DNA of 64,000 nt from the NCBI RefSeq assembly GCF_027923705.1, contig NZ_AP026442.1, positions 2,852,001-2,916,000 on the forward strand, written 5' to 3'. Position 1 is the stretch's first letter. The number at the start of each line of letters is the position of its first letter. The notes under the pieces were generated by a model. The model searched no databases. It had not been told where the DNA came from and saw only the letters and a program-made list of their open reading frames with translations. This DNA is from Cellulomonas sp. NTE-D12. Its GTDB lineage: Bacteria > Actinomycetota > Actinomycetes > Actinomycetales > Cellulomonadaceae. Shown one piece after another: positions 1 through 9,307 of the stretch. Position numbers and translations under genes: made by a program.

Positions 1-1
1 G

Positions 2-241
2 CTCCCCCGGGCCGGGGCCGGCTGCACCAAGTGGAAGGAGAAGGAGTTGCACGACCCGACGCCGGACCTGATGGCTGCCGACCTGGCCGACTCACTGCGG
101 CTGCAGAGGCCGCGGTCAACGCGGTACGCCGAGCGACCGGAGCACTCACCCCGGTGGCGAAACCGCGGCCCCGGGCTGCGCTTCCCGCGCAGGCGCACCG
201 TCCCCACGCCGGGACCCTCCGTCCCCTCGAAGACCGACTGA
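2..241 (+). CDS. 3' end of an uncharacterised gene (partial)
   Basis: An open frame runs in from the left window edge to a TGA at 239-241, giving 79 residues of a C-terminus. Third codon positions are almost all G or C, which supports real coding. The visible part has one Cys near the start (GCTKWKEKEL), then a hydrophilic stretch and a basic Arg/Pro-rich tail. I do not recognise the family. It lies just upstream of small accessory genes and a recombinase, so it may belong to the same mobile region. The true start lies outside the window. Confidence 0.45.
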   Translation, partial: LPRAGAGCTKWKEKELHDPTPDLMAADLADSLRLQRPRSTRYAERPEHSPRWRNRGPGLRFPRRRTVPTPGPSVPSKTD

Positions 242-252
242 GGAACCAGCCG

Positions 253-390
253 ATGAACGGGTCCGACAACCAGCACTGCGGTAGGGGCAACACGGTGCTC
301 GCCACGTCGAGAGCGGCCCCGGGCCACGTCGTGCCGAACCGGGCCGCTCAGGGCCCTGCCAAACCCGTCCGGTCTCCACGAAAGGAGTGA
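253..390 (+). CDS. Small hypothetical protein (45 aa)
   Basis: ATG at 253 follows an AGGAA sequence about ten bases upstream and reads 45 codons to a TGA at 388-390. The product is polar and basic, with one Cys, and matches no family I know. Support is only the ribosome-binding-like sequence, the start and its position in a same-strand run of small genes. It could also be non-coding leader for the gene at 417. Confidence 0.25.
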   Translation: MNGSDNQHCGRGNTVLATSRAAPGHVVPNRAAQGPAKPVRSPRKE

Positions 391-416
391 CAGCAGCACA
401 ACGGGAAGGAACCTCG

Positions 417-815
417 ATGACCACCACCAGACACGACCCGGTCGCGAACGCGATCATCGCGATGTTCGGCGGCTCCCCGCCCTGCACCGAGGCCCAGCCA
501 GGGCGCTCCTGGCAGCCGAGCGCACGGGCGGCCACCTCGCCGGGACGTCCCCCGAAGCCCCGGCCGCCGCACCGGCCGCAGCCGCAGTGCGGGACCTGCA
601 ACCACCCCGCGTCGTTCCACTCCGCCGCCAAGACCCGCTGCCGGGCGAGCGGCTGCCGCTGCCAGCTGCTCACCGACAACCCGCCCACCGCCCCGGCGCT
701 GTCGATCGGGATGGTCGTCGTCCTGACCGACGGGACGGCGTCCAGCGTCGCGGCGGTGGTCGGCGCCCTCAGCGCTGGCTGGAGGGCCTCGAACGGGCCC
801 ACGCAGACCGACTGA
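417..815 (+). CDS. Hypothetical protein with Cys/His-rich putative zinc motif
   Basis: 132 residues. ATG at 417 is preceded by a good GGGAAGGA ribosome site. The middle (about residues 60-90) carries a CxxC, two His and a CxxxxCxC arrangement (CGTCNHPASFH then CRASGCRCQ), which looks like a compact zinc-binding module. The C-terminal third is a small hydrophobic segment rich in Val/Ala (IGMVVVLTDG). Short Cys/His proteins like this are common in actinobacterial phages and integrative elements, which fits the recombinase 600 bases downstream. Function unknown. An earlier in-frame start at 387 lacks a ribosome site. Confidence 0.5.
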   Translation: MTTTRHDPVANAIIAMFGGSPPCTEAQPGRSWQPSARAATSPGRPPKPRPPHRPQPQCGTCNHPASFHSAAKTRCRASGCRCQLLTDNPPTAPALSIGMVVVLTDGTASSVAAVVGALSAGWRASNGPTQTD

Positions 816-849
816 CCCCACCACCACCACGACCACCACGGAGAAGACG

Positions 850-1089
850 ATGGACAACACGGTGCGCTTCTTGACCCTCAGCGAGTACTACCCCCGGCTC
901 TCGCCCCTCATGCGGGTGCTCGACCTGGACCCCGACAACGCGGACGACGTGCTCGGCTTCGCGTACGCCCTGTCCGCGATCAGGGTGGTCTCGGACCAGC
1001 CGAACGGTGACGCCTACGAGGCGGTGGTCGAGGGCCTGCGAGACCTCGGCACCTGCGTGGCCTCCCGCGCCGACGAGTACACCGGGTAG
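850..1089 (+). CDS. Small acidic hypothetical protein (79 aa)
   Basis: ATG at 850 follows GGAGAAG with about four bases of spacing. The product is acidic and looks helical (LDLDPDNADDVLGFAYALSA), with no Cys and no signal peptide. It lies 34 bases after the previous gene on the same strand, so the two are probably cotranscribed. A 9-bp stem-loop follows 15 bases after the stop. I do not recognise the family; a small accessory protein of a mobile element is the likeliest setting. Confidence 0.55.
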   Translation: MDNTVRFLTLSEYYPRLSPLMRVLDLDPDNADDVLGFAYALSAIRVVSDQPNGDAYEAVVEGLRDLGTCVASRADEYTG

Positions 1090-1103
1090 CCGCACTGGCA
1101 CTC

Positions 1104-1126
1104 CGCTCGAGCGGACGGCTCGAGCG
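1104..1126 (+). terminator. Stem-loop after the small gene cluster
   Basis: Perfect 9-bp inverted repeat CGCTCGAGC / GCTCGAGCG with a 5-base loop, 15 bases past the stop of the gene ending at 1089. No T-tract follows, as is common in high-GC actinobacteria. It probably ends transcription of the 417-1089 genes. Confidence 0.5.
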
Positions 1127-1426
1127 ATCACGGTGAACCCCGGATTAGGGCGATCCTGGCGTGTATTGCCGGCCCGCTGCGCGCCAGGTCGCTCTCGCGG
1201 TTGTGGACACCTCGATGCGGCCTGACAAGCCGACTGAGTAACCGGCGCGCCACCCCGACCGGAGTCGGCCTGAGGCAGATCTGTCGCACGTCGGCGCCAC
1301 GGTTGAGACCGATCCGGCTCACCGAGCCTGAGCCCATGGCCACGCCGCCCAACGCGCGGGCCGTTGGCCCGAAGAGATCTACAGCGCCCGAGTCGGGCTC
1401 CGAAGGGCGTGGGCTTGGGGCCTGGC
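1127..1426. other. 300-base stretch without a recognised gene
   Basis: Between the small-gene terminator and the end of the recombinase I see no convincing gene, tRNA or array. Frames on both strands are open here only because of GC bias. An attachment site for the neighbouring recombinase could lie here, but I found no matching copy elsewhere in the window. Confidence 0.35.
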
Positions 1427-2422
1427 TTACAGACCCAGCCCTGCGCTGCTCGTGGTCGCCAGGGCCTCCACCGGCCGGATGTAGCGGTGGATCAAGGTGT
1501 CGACGTGACGGTGGCGCGTCTGGGCAGCGATGCGCTCGACTCCGACACCCGCGGCGGCGGCCGCGGTGGCGTGCCCCGAGCGCAGGGAGTGGCCGCTGAT
1601 GGGCAGGTCGGACAGCCCCGCCCCGGCGGCCCGCCCCTGGAGGACCCGCGCGACTGCCGCCCCCGACAAGGGCTCGGAGGTCACGTGCCCGCCGCGACGC
1701 ATCCGACTGAACAGCGGACCAGACCCCGCCGGTCGCACCTGGAGCCATGCGTGCAGCGCGGCCACCGGGTCCGTCTCCGCATGCTCACCGCGGGCAACCG
1801 CAACGATCTGTCCCCGGCCATCCTGGTCGCCCTTCGACTTCCTGATGGTCAGCAGGACGCCCGTTGGGCGCCACTCCACGTCGGCCGTGCTCAGCGCCGC
1901 CAGCTCCGAACGGCGCAGCGCCGAGGCGAAGCCGACGAGCAGAAGGGCCGCGTCACGGGCTCCGGCCGGCGTCGCACGGTCGATGTGGCGCAGGATGCGC
2001 CCGACCTCGGCCACTGACAGCGGGTGCGACTGACGCCGTGCCGCCAGACCCACCGTGCGACGAAGACCGCGACGCACGAGCGCCAGCCGCGGATCGAGCG
2101 TGGGGTCGTCGAGCCCGTGTTCCAGGTGCACCGCGCGGATCGCCGCGACAGCGACGTCCAGCGTCGAGGCCGACGCCCCCGCCTCGGCTCGCTCGGCCAG
2201 GTACGAGGCGATACCCGCTGCGGTTGCCGGAAGGCTCGACACTCCCCTGCCCGTGCACCAGGCCTGCCAGCCGCGCCACGCCGAGGCGTACACCCGGCGC
2301 GTGTTGGCCGCCGTAGCTGCGTCGACGGCGGCACCAACGCGGACGGCGTCCTCGGCGGTCAGGCCAGTGGCCATCACGGCGCCGACCGGTGACTCGCCGT
2401 GCCTCTGCAGGGCTGTTCCCAC
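1427..2422 (-). CDS. Tyrosine recombinase / phage-type integrase
   Basis: 331 residues. It has an N-terminal SAM-like core-binding domain (about 25-125: NTRRVYASAWRGWQAWC) and a catalytic domain (135-331). The expected residues are visible: Arg in ALRRSEL (170/171), Lys in IRKSKGD (195-197), HxxR in GHSLRSGH (278, 281), His in RHRH (304) and the nucleophile Tyr in HRYIRP (314). It therefore looks catalytically intact. An internal Met 17 residues in (MATGLTAEDAV, start at 2374) is an alternative start. The gene is divergent from the type I R-M operon and sits at the left of the accessory island, so it may have integrated or rearranged it. Its attachment site was not identified. Confidence 0.85.
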   Translation of the reverse strand: MGTALQRHGESPVGAVMATGLTAEDAVRVGAAVDAATAANTRRVYASAWRGWQAWCTGRGVSSLPATAAGIASYLAERAEAGASASTLDVAVAAIRAVHLEHGLDDPTLDPRLALVRRGLRRTVGLAARRQSHPLSVAEVGRILRHIDRATPAGARDAALLLVGFASALRRSELAALSTADVEWRPTGVLLTIRKSKGDQDGRGQIVAVARGEHAETDPVAALHAWLQVRPAGSGPLFSRMRRGGHVTSEPLSGAAVARVLQGRAAGAGLSDLPISGHSLRSGHATAAAAAGVGVERIAAQTRHRHVDTLIHRYIRPVEALATTSSAGLGL

Positions 2423-2593
2423 CGGCTCACGATAGCGCGTGATAAGGGATCTTTTCGACCCTTGTGGTTGATGGAACTGTCGGCCGATCCTTGGCCCGCG
2501 GCGTCGCAGCCCCGGCTGTCCGCCCGAAGCTAGGGTCCGAGGGAGGCTTGCGCAGACGTCCGAGCCCGCAGTCGATGGAGGACGGCCTCACTG

Positions 2594-4176
2594 ATGAGCA
2601 GTGCTATCACCCAGTCCGAGATGGAGTCGCGGCTATGGGGTGCTGCCGATGAGTTGCGGGCGAAGATGCCTGAGTCGCAGTACGCGTCGGTGATGTTTCC
2701 GCTGATGTTCTGGAAGTTCCTGTCGGATACCTGGGACCACAACCACGAGGTGTTCCTGGCGGAGAACACCGGCATCGAGTGGCTGAGTGCGGATGAGGCG
2801 CACGAGGTCGAGTACCGCGACTACCAGACCTTCGAGATCCCGATGATCGGGCGAGGCAAAGTTGGCGAGCTCCGCGCGTCGTGGGGCGCGGTCCTGACGA
2901 CCATCACGCAGCCCGGTCTCGGCGCGCGAGTCCGTTCGTCGCTCCAGGCGATCGAGACCGCGAACCCGGACAAGTTCTCCGGGCTGTTCGGTTCCCTGGA
3001 TTGGAGCAGGACTGGCGACGACGGGCTGGATGGGCCGGTGCTGGTGCGGGTCATGCAGGCGATGGACCGGGTGCCCAAGATGTTCGCGGAGAACGTCTCC
3101 TACGACGTCCTCGGCGGCGCCTACGAGTACCTGCTTAAGCGGTTCTCCGACGGCTCCGGCACTCGTGCCGGACAGTTCTTCACACCCCGCGAGGTCGTCG
3201 AGCTGATAGTTCGGCTGCTCGACCCCCACGACTTCGACTCCGTCTACGATCCCGCCTGTGGCTCGGGCGGGATGCTCATCGCCGCTGCCAACCTGCTTAA
3301 GTCGCACGACGGGCGGCCCTACACGCTGCGGCTGAGCGGCCAGGAGTCGGTGTCCAGCACCGCCGGTGTCGCGCGGATGAACCTGTTCATCCATAATCTG
3401 ACCAGCGCCGTGATCCGAGTCGGCGACACCCTTCACGCGCCCCAGTTCAAGAAGGGTGACGGGACTGTCGAGCAGTTCGACGTGGTGTTGGCCAATCCGC
3501 CCTACTCGCTCAAGTGGGACCCGTGGATCAACGATGCCAGGGCTATCGGCGGCATCGCGCCCCGCTCCACGGCCGACTGGGCCTTCGTCCAGCACATGGT
3601 CGCCTCGATGAAGTCCAAGACCGGCCGCGCCGGAGTCGTCCTGCCCCACGGCGTGCTGTTCCGTGGCGGTCAGGAGGCGGCAATCCGCCGAAAGGTCGTC
3701 GAGGAAGACCTGCTCGAAGCCGTCATCGGACTCCCGGCGAACCTCTTCTATTCAACGTCGATCCCCACCTGCGTTCTAGTCTTCCGTGCGCGGGGCTCGA
3801 AGGCCGATGAGCGGCACAACGGAGTTCTGTTCGTCGACGCCTCCCAGCGCTTCGCCAAGGCAGGAACCGCAACACCCTGCGGCGCGAGGACATGACCGCC
3901 ACTGTTGCCGCCTACCACTCGACATTCGGCATCGATGGCAAGCCCATCGACCCCGACGACGGCGGTATCCAGGCCCGTTTCGTGCCCATCGACGAGATCA
4001 AGGCCAACGGCTTCGACCTCAACATCGGCCGCTACCTCAAGGCCGACGCGGTCGAGGCAACGGCCCTCGGCACACTCATTGAGGGCTATAACGTGGCTCG
4101 TGCCCAACGCCAGAGCGCCGAGGAGCGCATGCTCGCGGTCCTCGCCGAAGCCGGAATCGGAGGCTTCGATGAGTGA
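2594..4176 (+). pseudogene. hsdM: Type I restriction-modification DNA methyltransferase subunit HsdM, split by a frameshift
   Basis: Would be an N6-adenine methyltransferase of about 527 residues, the usual HsdM length. The first frame (2594-3895) has the HsdM helical N-domain, SAM motif I (DPACGSGG) and motif IV NPPY (VLANPPYSLKW). It runs out of frame after residue 422 (FVDASQRFAK) and stops at TGA 3893-3895. The family sequence resumes one frame over (GRNRNTLRRED, then MTATVAAY) and continues to 4176. Restoring one base near 3860-3861 rejoins them, so this is a one-base deletion. ATG 3892 overlaps the premature TGA as ATGA, so the C-terminal piece (3892-4176, 94 residues) might be made by reinitiation. 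Whether the split protein works is unknown. No homopolymer suggests phase variation. Confidence 0.88.
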
Positions 4177-5368
4177 CGAGTGGACGCCCGGCTCACTGGG
4201 CAAGCATCTGACACGGGTGCGCCGAAAAGTCGCGGTCGAGGACGGAATTGCCTACCCCGCCGTGAGCGTGCAGATGTACGGCCGAGGCATTGGCGCGAAG
4301 CCGCCCTTCGTAGGCGGAGAGTCGAAGTACCAGGCCCTGTTCCGCGTACGCCAGGGCGACGTCGTCCTTCGGACTATCACGGCGTTCGAGGCTCCCGCAG
4401 CCGTCGCTCGAGCCGAACATGACGGCTCTCATGTGTCGAGCGTGTTCATCACCTACGAGATTGCGGAGGACGTACTTCCAGGCTACCTCGCTCTGTTCTT
4501 TCAATCGCAGGCCCTCTGGGATGAGATGAAGAACAGAGCCTCCGGCACCGTCCTGCGTCGCAAGACCATCTCGGACAAGGAGTTCCAAGCCATCCCGATC
4601 GCGATACCGCCGTTGGCGGTCCAGGAGCGGATCGTCGATGTCATCGCCGCAGTCGACGATCAGGTCGCTGCCCTCGACGCCGAGGCGGAGGCCCAGATTG
4701 GGGTAACCTCTGGGTTGCGCAGCGCTCTACTCACGCCCGGCAGGGACTGGACCGAGGTGCGAATCGGAGACGTCGCCATCGCTGCGACGGGACGCGCCTT
4801 CCCGGATAAGTACCAGGGGCACGCCACGGGGCAGGTCCCTTACTTCAAGGTCGCCGACCTTAACGGACCGCGCAATGACCCGGTACTCTCGGTCGCGTCC
4901 AACTGGCTCGATGCTGAAGGCGTGGCAGCCGTTAGGCCTCGCGTGTGCCCACGCGGGACGGTCGTCTTCCCTATCTTGGGAGCCGCCTTGGCGACGGAAA
5001 AACGCAGGATCTTGGGCCATCCATCTGCATTCGACCAGAACCTCATGGGTCTCATCCTCGGCGAACGAGTCTTGCCGGACTTCATGCTGGCCGTCATGTC
5101 GCAAGTACGGTTGGCCGAGCTGACCCAGAACGGCGCGGTACCTTCGGTAAATCAAGGCATCGTTTCGGCGATCCGCATTCACCTCCCGCCCCTGGCCGAG
5201 CAGGAATCGATCGGACGCACTCTAGATGCGCCTCAGAAGTTGATCGCGGCCACCCGCGCAGAGGCTGACCTTCTGCGGGTGGTCCGGGCGTCGCTGCTCA
5301 ACGGGCTGCTGAACCGGGATATCGAGATCGCTGACGCCGCGGCTGCTGCCGAAAGGGTGGTGGCCTGA
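4169..5368 (+). CDS. hsdS: Type I restriction-modification specificity subunit HsdS
   Basis: 399 residues. ATG at 4169 overlaps the end of hsdM by eight bases. HsdS sets the DNA sequence recognised by both the methyltransferase and the restriction complex. Two target-recognition halves are visible: one ends at the conserved segment IPPLAVQERIVDVIAAVDDQVAALDAE written as a helical spacer (about residues 145-180), the second starts at WTEVRIGDVA and ends at the analogous LPPLAEQESIGRTLDAPQ (about 330-350). This repeat layout is diagnostic. It is intact, unlike hsdM upstream, and its stop is one base before the next gene. Confidence 0.92.
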   Translation: MSDEWTPGSLGKHLTRVRRKVAVEDGIAYPAVSVQMYGRGIGAKPPFVGGESKYQALFRVRQGDVVLRTITAFEAPAAVARAEHDGSHVSSVFITYEIAEDVLPGYLALFFQSQALWDEMKNRASGTVLRRKTISDKEFQAIPIAIPPLAVQERIVDVIAAVDDQVAALDAEAEAQIGVTSGLRSALLTPGRDWTEVRIGDVAIAATGRAFPDKYQGHATGQVPYFKVADLNGPRNDPVLSVASNWLDAEGVAAVRPRVCPRGTVVFPILGAALATEKRRILGHPSAFDQNLMGLILGERVLPDFMLAVMSQVRLAELTQNGAVPSVNQGIVSAIRIHLPPLAEQESIGRTLDAPQKLIAATRAEADLLRVVRASLLNGLLNRDIEIADAAAAAERVVA

Positions 5369-5369
5369 G

Positions 5370-6227
5370 ATGGCCAACACGCAGGTGGATCTGCTTCTGT
5401 TCCAGGTGTTGTTGCCGGAGACGGTGGCTGACCCGGTGGTCATCTACGACCAGAGCGCGGCGCTGCGGTTCGCGGTCGTCGAGCGGGCGGGCATCACACG
5501 ACTCGGAGTCGAGTGGGACCAGCCGGGGACCTACATCTTGCTCGACCCCCACGACTCCGAGGGAGCCTTCGGAACGTACGTCGGCAAGGCTGCGCCGGGC
5601 GGGGTGCGGTCGCGTCTGATGTCGCACATTAAGACCAAGGACCACTGGACGAGGGTCGTCATTATCCAACGGGACACGACTCACGGGTTCAACTCGGCCC
5701 AGGTGGGCTGGCTCGAGGGCCGCCTGTACGACCTCATGCAGTCCTCCGAATTCGCCCGACTGCACAATGGCAACCGGCCCGGTGACGAGACGCTGCCGCT
5801 GTTCGAGCGGAACATGCTGGAGCAAGCCGTCCCACCGATCCGGCGCCTGCTGCGGCTCCTGGGGTACGACGCCGCTCCGGCCGACGACTCGTCCGCCATC
5901 CTCGATGGTCGGCGTTCGCAGCAGCCAAGCGGCAAGCGCCACTACGGGGTAGCCCTGGCCGACATGATCACCGCAGGGGCACTGTCCGTCGGTACGCCAC
6001 TGGTCTCGACGAACGGCGCTTGGCCCGCCCGCGCGGTCGTCGTCGCCGACGGCGTCGAGTTCGCCGGCATCACCTACCCCAACCCGTCGACCGCTGCGAC
6101 GGTCGTCAAGCTTGGTGGCGCCGCCAACGGATGGGCCTTCTGGGCGGTCGAAGAACCGAGCGGCAAGGTGCCGCTAGCAACCGTGCGGGCTCGCTACCTG
6201 GCGGAGATCATGAAGGTGGCGGACTGA
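5370..6227 (+). CDS. GIY-YIG nuclease with C-terminal DUF4357/RAMA-like domain
   Basis: 285 residues, one base after hsdS and overlapping hsdR by one base (TGATG), so it is embedded in the type I R-M operon. The N-terminal half carries the GIY-YIG signature: PGTYILL (about 52-58), GTYVGKA (68-74), the catalytic-type Arg (GGVRSRL, 80) and the metal-binding-type Glu (GWLEGRLYDL, 116). The C-terminal 90 residues (from ADMITAGALSVG to NGWAFW) resemble DUF4357, a RAMA-type module often attached to adenine methylases. I infer an extra nuclease of the restriction complex, or one that reads methylation state. The domain calls come from motifs only; the biological role is not established. Confidence 0.75.
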   Translation: MANTQVDLLLFQVLLPETVADPVVIYDQSAALRFAVVERAGITRLGVEWDQPGTYILLDPHDSEGAFGTYVGKAAPGGVRSRLMSHIKTKDHWTRVVIIQRDTTHGFNSAQVGWLEGRLYDLMQSSEFARLHNGNRPGDETLPLFERNMLEQAVPPIRRLLRLLGYDAAPADDSSAILDGRRSQQPSGKRHYGVALADMITAGALSVGTPLVSTNGAWPARAVVVADGVEFAGITYPNPSTAATVVKLGGAANGWAFWAVEEPSGKVPLATVRARYLAEIMKVAD

Positions 6228-9200
6228 TGGTCGGCGGCGTACCCGAGAAGCAGTTCCAGAACACGCTAATCGACTGGTCGATCCCGCTCGGGTGGAAGTA
6301 CGTGGCCGGGCGCGAGCTGCCCCGTGAGCGCACGCAGACGGTCGTTGTGCCGTACCTGCGGGATGCGGTGGTTCGCCTCAACGTGAGGGTGATCGACGAC
6401 TTCGATGTGGACGCGATCGTCGATGCGGTGGTTGCCTCGGTCAGCAAGGTCGAGGGCGGCCTGGTGGCCTCCAACGAGCGGGTGCTCAAGTTGCTGCGCG
6501 GCGGCATCGAGGCCCGTAACCGCGACGACGAGCTCCACACGCTGCGGCTCGTTGACTTCGACAAGTGGGGCGCCAACTCACTCGTGGTCTCCGATGAAGT
6601 GTCGATCGCGGTGTCGGGGGCGACCACCCGCCGGTTCGACCTCGTGTACTACGTCAACGGCTTGCCGGTCGTTGTTGTCGAGACGAAATCCCCGACGGCG
6701 AACAGCTCGTGGGCCGACGCCGCCACGGAGATCAACAACGTCTACGCCGCCGAGTACACCTGGTTCTTCACGCCGAACGTGTTCTGCGTCGCCTCCGACG
6801 GTGTGAAGCTACGGTTCGGCGCGGCCCTCGCACCGGTCAACAAGTGGCAGCCGTTCCGGTCCACCGCCGACGACGAGGCGCTGTCCGGGATGGCCGACGT
6901 CGCGCGGTCCGTGCAGTTGCTGCTCGCACCTGCCAACGTGCTCGACATCCTGGCCAACTTCTGCCTATTCGACACCGCCGGTGACGGCGTGGACATCAAG
7001 TACCTGCCGCGGTATCCGCAGAAGGAGGCGGCCCACCTCATCCACGACCGGGTCGTGTCCGGAGGGGACTGTGGGCTGATCTGGCACCACCAGGGGTCCG
7101 GCAAGACGCTGCTGATGATCTTCGCGGCCTCGCTGCTGCTGAACGACACCCGCACGGCCTCGCCGACGATCATCCTGCTGTCTGACCGCACCCAACTGGT
7201 CCGCCAGACCTCTGGGGTGTTCGTCAGCGCCCTAGGCAACCAGTTCTTCCACAAGCCCGAGACCAGCGCCGAGCTCCGAGCGCTGCTGGCGACCGGCGTG
7301 CGCGGCGTGATCTCGACGACGGTCCACAAGTTCGCCGAGGCAGGCCAGAGCCTGTCGGTCCGCTCGAACATCGTGGTAATGGTCGACGAGGCGCACCGGA
7401 CCCAGTCAGCCAAGACCGAGTCGCTGGCAGGGCAGATGCGGTCCGCGCTGCCGAACGCGAAGTTCTTCGGGATGACCGGCACGCCCGTGGCCAACCTGAA
7501 CACCGACACCTTCGCTCTGTTCGGCGACCCTTCGGACCCTAAGCGGGTGCTCCACTACTACGGGGCCACCCGCTCCCTGGCCGACGAGGCGACCGTCCCG
7601 GTGCTGTTCGAGCCGCACCCCGTCAAGTTCGAGACGGACACCAATGGGCTCGAGGATGAGTTCGGGAAGTTCGCCGAGGCCAACGAGCTGGACGACGTGG
7701 ACAAGGAGACCTTGTCCCGCAAGTTCGGCCGGCTCACCTCCCTGTTCTCCAATCCCGAGCGCGTGGAGGAGGTGTGCCAGGACATCGTCGACCACTACCT
7801 GGCCACCGCCTACCGCAACGAGATGAAGGCGCAGGTCGTCGCCTACAACCGCGAGTTGGCCGTGGCGTACACCAACAAGATCAACGAGATCCTGGCCGGC
7901 TACGGCGCCCAGCAGATCCTCGCCGAGGTGGGGCGCCACGAGGCGATCGCCGCCGAGGTGAACGTCTCGGTCTCGGACTCCAAGGATGAGGACCCCGCGA
8001 TGCGCCGGCACCACATGACCGAGGCGGTGGAGGAAGACCAGAAGCGTCGGTTCCTGACTCCCGACGACCCGCTGTGTTTCCTGGTCGTCACCGCCAAGCT
8101 CCTGACGGGCTTCGACGCGCCCAACGAGGGCGTGCTGTACCTCGACAAGCCGCTGACCAAGCACACGCTGTACCAGACGATCACCCGGCCCAACCGCACC
8201 TGGGTCTCGCCCAGCGGCTTCGTCAAAACTCAGGGCGCCGTCGTCGACTACATCGGGCTCGCCGAGCAGGTCCAGGGTGCGGTCATCGACCCGGCCTTCG
8301 ACGGCACCGGCCCCAAGAAGTCGTTCATTACCGGCATGAGCGAGCTCGTCATTGGGTTCCGGACCACGATCGACCGGATCGAGGACGTCCTCGTTGAAGG
8401 CGGGGTGGACATCCACGGTGACGACGGCGCGCTTGCGCGTTTCGCCGCGCTGAGCGCCATTAACACCTTCCTCGACGAGCACCCGGATGCCGCGGAGGAG
8501 TTCAAGAAGGACTACCGGCTGCTGGCCAAGCTGTACCCGTACGTCTCGAAGGACGCGCGCGTCGCGCGCTACGACGACACGTTCGCCCTCTTCGGTGCCG
8601 TCTACGTCACCCTGTTCAAGCAGTCCACGGACGAGGAGCGCCGGCACCGCCTGGCCGAGCTCGGGCCCCAGGTGCTGGCCATCATCAACACTCACGTGCA
8701 CGACTTCGAGGTCGCGTCCGCACAGGGCGAGGCGCTCCTGCTCGACCAGCAGGGCTTCATGATCCTGCGCGAACTCATGGTCACCATCACGCCCGACGTC
8801 CCGGTCGACACCGACGCCCAGCCTCCGTCGGCGAAGGAGATCCTCGACCGCATCAAGGACGCCCTTGATCACGGGGTCGACGAGCGGTCCGTTAAGTATG
8901 TCGCCCTGGCAGAGCGGATCCGGGCCTTGCGAGAGCGGGTGATTCGGAACGCCGTCGACACGTTGGAATTCCTCACGGAAGCGCTCCAGATCGCGAAGAG
9001 TATCGTCCAGGCGCAGCAATCCAAGGACGAGCCGTTGGTCGCCGACGCCGATCACATCGGTGTCCTCACTCGCATCATCACTGAGCACCAGCCGAAGGGC
9101 ATGACCGTTACTGCACGGCACCTTGCTGAAGAGATCGACCAGGTCGTGAAGCGGACGCTTGCCCGGAGCTGGGACAACACCGAGGATCGCGGCCGGGGCG

Positions 9201-9307
9201 TCCGCCGCGCCGCTGCTGCGGTCTTCCGCAAGTACTTGTTGCGGCCGGTGGGTGAACCCTTCGACTCGACCGTGGCGTACATCGAGGCGCACTACCTACT
9301 CGACTGA
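6227..9307 (+). CDS. hsdR: Type I restriction endonuclease motor subunit HsdR
   Basis: 1026 residues, typical for HsdR. It cleaves DNA lacking the HsdM/HsdS methyl mark after ATP-driven translocation. An N-terminal PD-(D/E)xK nuclease is visible: Asp 138 in RRFDLV and E152-T-K154 in VVVETKSP. The helicase part has Walker A (HHQGSGKT, about 287-294), motif II (MVDEAH, about 385-390), TGTPV (motif III) and the motif VI region (ITRPNRTW). A helical C-terminal domain follows for binding the methyltransferase core. ATG 6227 overlaps the previous stop. The gene is intact, so loss of a working methyltransferase would leave a potentially harmful nuclease unless HsdM activity survives. Confidence 0.93.
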   Translation: MVGGVPEKQFQNTLIDWSIPLGWKYVAGRELPRERTQTVVVPYLRDAVVRLNVRVIDDFDVDAIVDAVVASVSKVEGGLVASNERVLKLLRGGIEARNRDDELHTLRLVDFDKWGANSLVVSDEVSIAVSGATTRRFDLVYYVNGLPVVVVETKSPTANSSWADAATEINNVYAAEYTWFFTPNVFCVASDGVKLRFGAALAPVNKWQPFRSTADDEALSGMADVARSVQLLLAPANVLDILANFCLFDTAGDGVDIKYLPRYPQKEAAHLIHDRVVSGGDCGLIWHHQGSGKTLLMIFAASLLLNDTRTASPTIILLSDRTQLVRQTSGVFVSALGNQFFHKPETSAELRALLATGVRGVISTTVHKFAEAGQSLSVRSNIVVMVDEAHRTQSAKTESLAGQMRSALPNAKFFGMTGTPVANLNTDTFALFGDPSDPKRVLHYYGATRSLADEATVPVLFEPHPVKFETDTNGLEDEFGKFAEANELDDVDKETLSRKFGRLTSLFSNPERVEEVCQDIVDHYLATAYRNEMKAQVVAYNRELAVAYTNKINEILAGYGAQQILAEVGRHEAIAAEVNVSVSDSKDEDPAMRRHHMTEAVEEDQKRRFLTPDDPLCFLVVTAKLLTGFDAPNEGVLYLDKPLTKHTLYQTITRPNRTWVSPSGFVKTQGAVVDYIGLAEQVQGAVIDPAFDGTGPKKSFITGMSELVIGFRTTIDRIEDVLVEGGVDIHGDDGALARFAALSAINTFLDEHPDAAEEFKKDYRLLAKLYPYVSKDARVARYDDTFALFGAVYVTLFKQSTDEERRHRLAELGPQVLAIINTHVHDFEVASAQGEALLLDQQGFMILRELMVTITPDVPVDTDAQPPSAKEILDRIKDALDHGVDERSVKYVALAERIRALRERVIRNAVDTLEFLTEALQIAKSIVQAQQSKDEPLVADADHIGVLTRIITEHQPKGMTVTARHLAEEIDQVVKRTLARSWDNTEDRGRGVRRAAAAVFRKYLLRPVGEPFDSTVAYIEAHYLLD

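Noticed and set aside
1128..1748. A 206-codon minus-strand frame overlapping the recombinase 3' end.
   Set aside because: It overlaps a well-supported gene for over half its length, has no ribosome site and is Arg/Pro-rich like shadow frames.
3840..3880. Phase-variable switching of hsdM.
   Set aside because: No homopolymer or short tandem repeat lies at the frameshift; the local sequence is AAGGCAGG, so slippage is not favoured.
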